A stretch of DNA of 10,631 nt from an uncultured Muribaculaceae bacterium (lineage in GTDB: Bacteria; Bacteroidota; Bacteroidia; Bacteroidales; Muribaculaceae), in NCBI GenBank assembly GCA_910578305.1, contig CAJTQH010000069.1:218-10848 (forward strand), in the 5' to 3' direction. The translations under genes and the position numbers were made by a program. The first letter of the stretch is position 1. Each line of letters begins with the position of its first letter. The notes under the pieces are model-generated. The model saw only the letters and a program-made list of their open reading frames with translations, did not search any database and was not told the DNA's origin. This document shows positions 7,320 through 10,631 of the stretch, piece after piece.

Positions 7320-8693
7320 ATGAAACTCAGCATATCGCGGATTGCCGCAATTTTCACCATAGCATCAGCCACTCTTGCCTCAACGGCCCAGAACACCCGC
7401 TCGGCATACTTTCTTGACGACTATGCCTATCGGTTCCAGCTCAACCCGGCATATGAAAACTCCCGCAATTTCATTGCCATACCGGCCTTGGGCAACATGA
7501 ACGTATCGATGGATGGCAACATAGGTATAAGCGACGTATTGTACAATGTCAACGGACGCACCACCACATTTCTCAATCCTGAAATAAGCGTGGAGGAAGT
7601 GATGGGCAACATCAACGATAAAAACCGCCTTGGCGCCGATGTCAAACTTACGCTGCTCGCAGCCGGTTTCCGTGCGTTCGGAGGCTATAACACCGTTGCC
7701 ATAAACGCTCGTGTAAGCACTGAGCTGCAACTCCCGGGATCTGTGTTCTCGCTACTCAAGGAGGGTGTGGCAAACCGCACTTACGACATATCGCACCTTG
7801 GTGCTTTCGCCAACGCTTATGCCGAAATCTCACTCGGTCACTCCCGCAAGATCAACGACAGATGGCGTGTGGGTGCCAACCTGAAATTTCTCGTTGGCGG
7901 AGCATATCTTGACGCAACACTCAACAAGGCCGAACTCGTACTCGGCGAAAACGACTGGACCGTAACCGCCAACGGCGACGTGAACGCGAACATAAAGGGT
8001 CTATCATACAAGACAAAAGTCAACGACAAAACCGGACACAGATATGTAAACGGAGCCGATATCGACGGCACTGGTATAAACGGATTTGGCGTAGCTCTCG
8101 ATCTCGGTGCCACATTCAAGCCACATCGCGACTGGACGGTAAGCGCGGCCCTGCTTGATCTGGGATTCATCAACTGGAGCAACAACATGCTTGCAAGCAC
8201 CTGCGGTGACAAAACATTCAACACCGACCGCTATACTTTCAACGCCAGCGACTCGCAGCCAAACTCATTTGAAAACGAATGGGAAAAGCTCAAAAATGAC
8301 TTCTCGGCAATATACGAGCTTGAAGACATGGGCAATACCGGCTCCAAGGCACGCATGCTCGGAGCCACACTCAACATAGGAGCCGAATACACTCTGCCGG
8401 TATACCGCAAACTCAACTTCGGCCTGCTAAACACCACTCGCATCCAGAGCAAATATACCTGGACCGAATTCCGCCTGTCGGCCAATGTGGCTCCTGTCAA
8501 GTGCTTCGATGCCGGTGTCAACCTCTGGACCGGCACATTCGGCATAGGATTCGGATGGATAGCCAATTTCCACACCACCGGATTCAACCTGTTTATCGGC
8601 ATGGACAATCTGTTTACACGTGTGACCAAAAGTCAGTTTGTACCCATCAACTCCAATGCCGCCGTAAATCTTGGCGTAAACATTCCGTTTTGA
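7320..8693 (+). CDS. DUF5723 family protein, probable outer-membrane beta-barrel
   Basis: The 457-residue protein has a Sec signal peptide (MKLSISRIAAIFTIASATLA) with probable cleavage after ASTA, before Gln24. The mature start, SAYFLDDYAYRFQLNPAYEN followed by FIAIPALGNMNVSMDGNIG, is characteristic of the DUF5723 family of Bacteroidetes. The body is made of amphipathic strands with Gly/Asn-rich turns, and the protein ends NLGVNIPF, with a C-terminal phenylalanine as in many outer-membrane barrels. The family is predicted to be an outer-membrane barrel of unknown role; no catalytic or ligand motif is visible. It sits 35 bases after the lipoprotein gene, probably in the same transcript, suggesting a barrel/lipoprotein partnership. 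The family call is from memory of its N-terminal pattern and is fairly firm; the function is unknown. Confidence 0.85.
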   Translation: MKLSISRIAAIFTIASATLASTAQNTRSAYFLDDYAYRFQLNPAYENSRNFIAIPALGNMNVSMDGNIGISDVLYNVNGRTTTFLNPEISVEEVMGNINDKNRLGADVKLTLLAAGFRAFGGYNTVAINARVSTELQLPGSVFSLLKEGVANRTYDISHLGAFANAYAEISLGHSRKINDRWRVGANLKFLVGGAYLDATLNKAELVLGENDWTVTANGDVNANIKGLSYKTKVNDKTGHRYVNGADIDGTGINGFGVALDLGATFKPHRDWTVSAALLDLGFINWSNNMLASTCGDKTFNTDRYTFNASDSQPNSFENEWEKLKNDFSAIYELEDMGNTGSKARMLGATLNIGAEYTLPVYRKLNFGLLNTTRIQSKYTWTEFRLSANVAPVKCFDAGVNLWTGTFGIGFGWIANFHTTGFNLFIGMDNLFTRVTKSQFVPINSNAAVNLGVNIPF

Positions 8694-8720
8694 GATCCGA
8701 GCGGTACATTCCTATGCCAA

Positions 8721-8740
8721 CCGACTTTAACCGACTTTAA
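8721..8740 (+). repeat. Perfect tandem 10-mer (ccgactttaa, two copies) ahead of dgt
   Basis: Two exact head-to-tail copies of ccgactttaa lie 15 bases before the dGTPase start codon, in the 62-base gap after the DUF5723 gene. It may be a slippage duplication or an operator-like site. A related ccgacttaaa occurs at 4788-4797 before the ferritin gene. Function is unknown. Confidence 0.6.
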
Positions 8741-8755
8741 ATAAAACACCACACA

Positions 8756-10114
8756 ATGGCCAACGACAACAACATGATGCACTGGGAACGCCTGATCTGC
8801 GACAAGCGGTTCGGTCTTGAAGAGTACCACGACAATAAACGCGGTACTCGCAGCGACTTCCTGCGCGACTATGACCGACTGGTATTCTCGTCGCCGTTCC
8901 GGCGGTTGCAGAACAAGACTCAGGTATTCCCGCTGCCAGGAAGCATCTTCGTACACAACAGACTTACCCACAGCCTTGAAGTGGCGTGCGTTGGACGGTC
9001 ATTGGCCACTGAGGTGAGTCTGAGTCTGCGCGATAAGTATGCCGACAAGCCATGGGTGCAGAAATTCGACGCAATAGGCGAGATAGTCATGGCTGCCTGC
9101 CTGGCACACGATCTCGGCAATCCCCCATTCGGACACTCCGGAGAAAAAGCCATAGCCACATACTTCAGCGAAGGCGCCGGAGTGGCATTGCGCGATGAAC
9201 TCACACCCAAACAATGGCTCGACTTCACACGCTTCGACGGCAACGCCAATGCCTTCCGGCTGCTCACACACAGTTTCAACGGACGCAGGCCCGGCGGATT
9301 TGCCATGACATACTCCATGCTTGCGTCCATAGTCAAGTATCCCTACGAATCGTCACTGGCCGTAAAAAAGCCGAAATTCGGATTTTTCACATCCGAGAAA
9401 GCCGACTTCCTGAAGGTGGCCGACGAACTCGGCATGCTCCCACTGTCGGCTCCGGGTCATGACATACGCTATGCCCGACATCCGCTCGTGTATCTGGTGG
9501 AAGCAGCCGACGACATCTGCTATGAGGTGATGGACATAGAAGACGCGCACAAGCTCGGACAGCTGCCAACACAGCAGGTAATAGACCTGTTTCTGGAGTT
9601 TTTCCCCGCCGACCGCCAGGATCACATGCGCCGTGTTATGGAGATGGTCGACGATCCCAACGAAAAGATAGGCTATCTGCGATCGGCCGTGATAGGCACT
9701 TTGGTTCATGTGTGCTCTCAGGCGTTTATCGACAACGAGGAAGCCATACTGCGCGGCACATTCTCCGGCTCGCTGCTCGACCACATACCGTCGCGTGAGC
9801 GCGAAGGCTACGCACGGTGCAACGCGCTGTCGTGGGAGAAGATCTATCGCGCCCCCGATGTGGTGGACATTGATCTTGCCGGTACAAGCATCATCACATT
9901 TCTCATGGAAAAGCTGGTGGATGCCGTGCGCAATCCGCAGTACAACTACTCGCAGCTACTGCTCTCTAAAGTGCCGCAACAATACGAGATCAACGCCCCT
10001 ACCCTATATGGCAAGATACAGGCCGTGATAGACCACGTGTCGGGCATGACCGACGTCTATGCCCTCGACCTCTACCGCCGCCTCAACGGCATGAGCCTAA
10101 AGATCAACAACTGA
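8756..10114 (+). CDS. dgt: dGTPase-family HD-domain dNTP triphosphohydrolase
   Basis: Enzymes of this family hydrolyse dGTP or other dNTPs to the deoxynucleoside and tripolyphosphate and so control the dNTP pool. The 452-residue protein shows the HD-domain metal site in order: His72 in HNRLTHSLEVACVGRSL, His118-Asp119 in CLAHDLGNPPFGHSGEKAI, and Asp252/253 in the EAADDICYEVMDIEDAH motif. All expected ligands are present and the length is normal for Bacteroidetes members. The N-terminal region RSDFLRDYDRLVFSSPFRRL with NKTQVFPLP is also typical. The start at 8756 follows an A/C-rich leader without a Shine-Dalgarno. It is the last gene of the probable three-gene unit and ends at a bidirectional terminator. 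Substrate preference (dGTP only or broader) cannot be read from the sequence. Its link to the two envelope genes upstream is probably just position. Confidence 0.94.
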   Translation: MANDNNMMHWERLICDKRFGLEEYHDNKRGTRSDFLRDYDRLVFSSPFRRLQNKTQVFPLPGSIFVHNRLTHSLEVACVGRSLATEVSLSLRDKYADKPWVQKFDAIGEIVMAACLAHDLGNPPFGHSGEKAIATYFSEGAGVALRDELTPKQWLDFTRFDGNANAFRLLTHSFNGRRPGGFAMTYSMLASIVKYPYESSLAVKKPKFGFFTSEKADFLKVADELGMLPLSAPGHDIRYARHPLVYLVEAADDICYEVMDIEDAHKLGQLPTQQVIDLFLEFFPADRQDHMRRVMEMVDDPNEKIGYLRSAVIGTLVHVCSQAFIDNEEAILRGTFSGSLLDHIPSREREGYARCNALSWEKIYRAPDVVDIDLAGTSIITFLMEKLVDAVRNPQYNYSQLLLSKVPQQYEINAPTLYGKIQAVIDHVSGMTDVYALDLYRRLNGMSLKINN

Positions 10115-10153
10115 CGGCAATCATCGCCGATAAATTGCAACACACCGCAACAT

Positions 10154-10190
10154 AAAAATGCCGCCTCGGAGTTCCGAAGCGGCATTTTCT
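10154..10190. terminator. Bidirectional terminator between dgt and the PFOR gene
   Basis: A 10-bp stem (aaaatgccgc at 10155-10164 with gcggcatttt at 10179-10188) contains a further inner pairing of tcgg with ccga. It has an A-run on one side and a T-run on the other. It lies 39 bases after the dgt stop and about 20 bases beyond the PFOR stop on the other strand, so it can end both convergent transcripts. Confidence 0.9.
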
Positions 10191-10208
10191 ATTATCAAGC
10201 GTTATTGA

Positions 10209-10631
10209 TTACTGAGGAAGATTTCCCACCTCGGGATCAACGCCCCACTGCTGCTGTGCAAGGCGGCGATAGTTGTTGTAACGCCACTGAGCATTGGCCT
10301 TGGCAGCTGCGAAGAGCTCGGCAGCTTCATTAGGATACTGCTTCACAACCGATGCGTAGCGCACCTCGCCCTTAAGGAAGTCCTCGAACTTGTCCCAGTC
10401 GGGTTCCTTGCTGTCGAGAGTGAAGGGATTCTTGCCTTCGTCTTCGAGAGCGGGGTTGTAGCGCCACAGGTGCCAGTAACCGCATGCCACGGCGTTGGCT
10501 TCTTCCTGCTGCGACTTACCCATGCCGGCACGGATACCGTGGTTGATACAGGGTGCGTAGGCAATGATGATCGAAGGTCCGTCGTAAGCCTCGGCTTCGC
10601 GTATAGCCTTGAGGGTCTGAGCCTGGTCGGC
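10209..10631 (-). CDS. nifJ: Pyruvate:ferredoxin (flavodoxin) oxidoreductase, C-terminal part (partial)
   Basis: The frame runs from the window edge to TAA at 10211-10209 and encodes the last 140 residues of a protein that would normally be near 1,180-1,200 residues. PFOR converts pyruvate and CoA to acetyl-CoA and CO2 and reduces ferredoxin, a core step of energy metabolism in strict anaerobes. The visible part starts in the C-terminal thiamine-diphosphate domain with EAYDGPSIIIAYAPCINHGI; the cysteine of APCINHG (codon 10550-10548) corresponds to a conserved ligand of the cluster nearest the cofactor. It continues with ACGYWHLWRYNP, LDSKEPDWDKFEDFL and a C-terminal helical tail ending VGNLPQ, all typical of the single-chain enzyme. 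The gene starts outside the window; it converges on dgt. Confidence 0.95.
   Translation of the reverse strand, partial: ADQAQTLKAIREAEAYDGPSIIIAYAPCINHGIRAGMGKSQQEEANAVACGYWHLWRYNPALEDEGKNPFTLDSKEPDWDKFEDFLKGEVRYASVVKQYPNEAAELFAAAKANAQWRYNNYRRLAQQQWGVDPEVGNLPQ

Noticed and set aside
8756..10114. dGTPase as part of an anti-phage nucleotide-depletion system
   Set aside because: Some dGTPases act in defence, but here the gene is of ordinary length and motif content and has no defence, integrase or toxin-like neighbours. A housekeeping role fits better.
1..10631. CRISPR array, tRNA, rRNA, insertion sequence or prophage
   Set aside because: I found no regularly spaced repeats, no cloverleaf or rRNA-like sequence, no transposase or integrase, and no inverted terminal repeats with target duplications. 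All large inverted repeats are terminators.

Overview
The window looks like chromosomal core sequence from a gut anaerobe of the Bacteroidales, most plausibly Muribaculaceae-like. The reasons are: promoters of the Bacteroidetes type (TAnnTTTG at -7); no Shine-Dalgarno sequences before most starts; a Bacteroidales-style YidC; a DUF5723 outer-membrane protein; lipoproteins; a bacterial-type ferritin; and a pyruvate:ferredoxin oxidoreductase. The family-level placement is inference from protein character, since no search could be run.

Layout. Positions 1-270 (minus) hold the 5' end of a gene whose first 90 residues are a Gly/Asn/Tyr/Arg-rich low-complexity tail, possibly a 23S rRNA pseudouridine synthase. 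A 328-base divergent intergenic region carries a promoter in each direction. purB (599-1906, plus) follows and ends at a strong hairpin terminator. Facing it on the minus strand is a small Pro/Gly-rich lipoprotein (1998-2492). Next on the plus strand are yidC (2632-4753), which is split by a frameshift near 3040-3047, and a ferritin (4809-5324) that ends in a 14-bp terminator stem. A clear promoter at 5459-5489 then starts what is probably one transcription unit: a 578-residue lipoprotein of unknown function (5548-7284), a DUF5723 outer-membrane protein (7320-8693) and a dGTPase-family HD hydrolase (8756-10114). A bidirectional terminator separates this unit from the convergent 3' end of a pyruvate:ferredoxin oxidoreductase gene (10209-10631, minus, partial).

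How the genes relate. Most are unlinked housekeeping functions: purine synthesis (PurB), membrane-protein insertion (YidC), iron storage (ferritin), dNTP turnover (Dgt) and fermentative pyruvate oxidation (PFOR). The lipoprotein/DUF5723 pair is the part whose biology is unknown. The two genes are 35 bases apart, both products are exported, and one ends like an outer-membrane beta-barrel, so they may act together at the outer membrane.

I see no mobile element, CRISPR array, tRNA, rRNA or defence cassette. The most notable points are the yidC frameshift and the uncharacterised lipoprotein/beta-barrel pair; nothing here amounts to a convincing new system.
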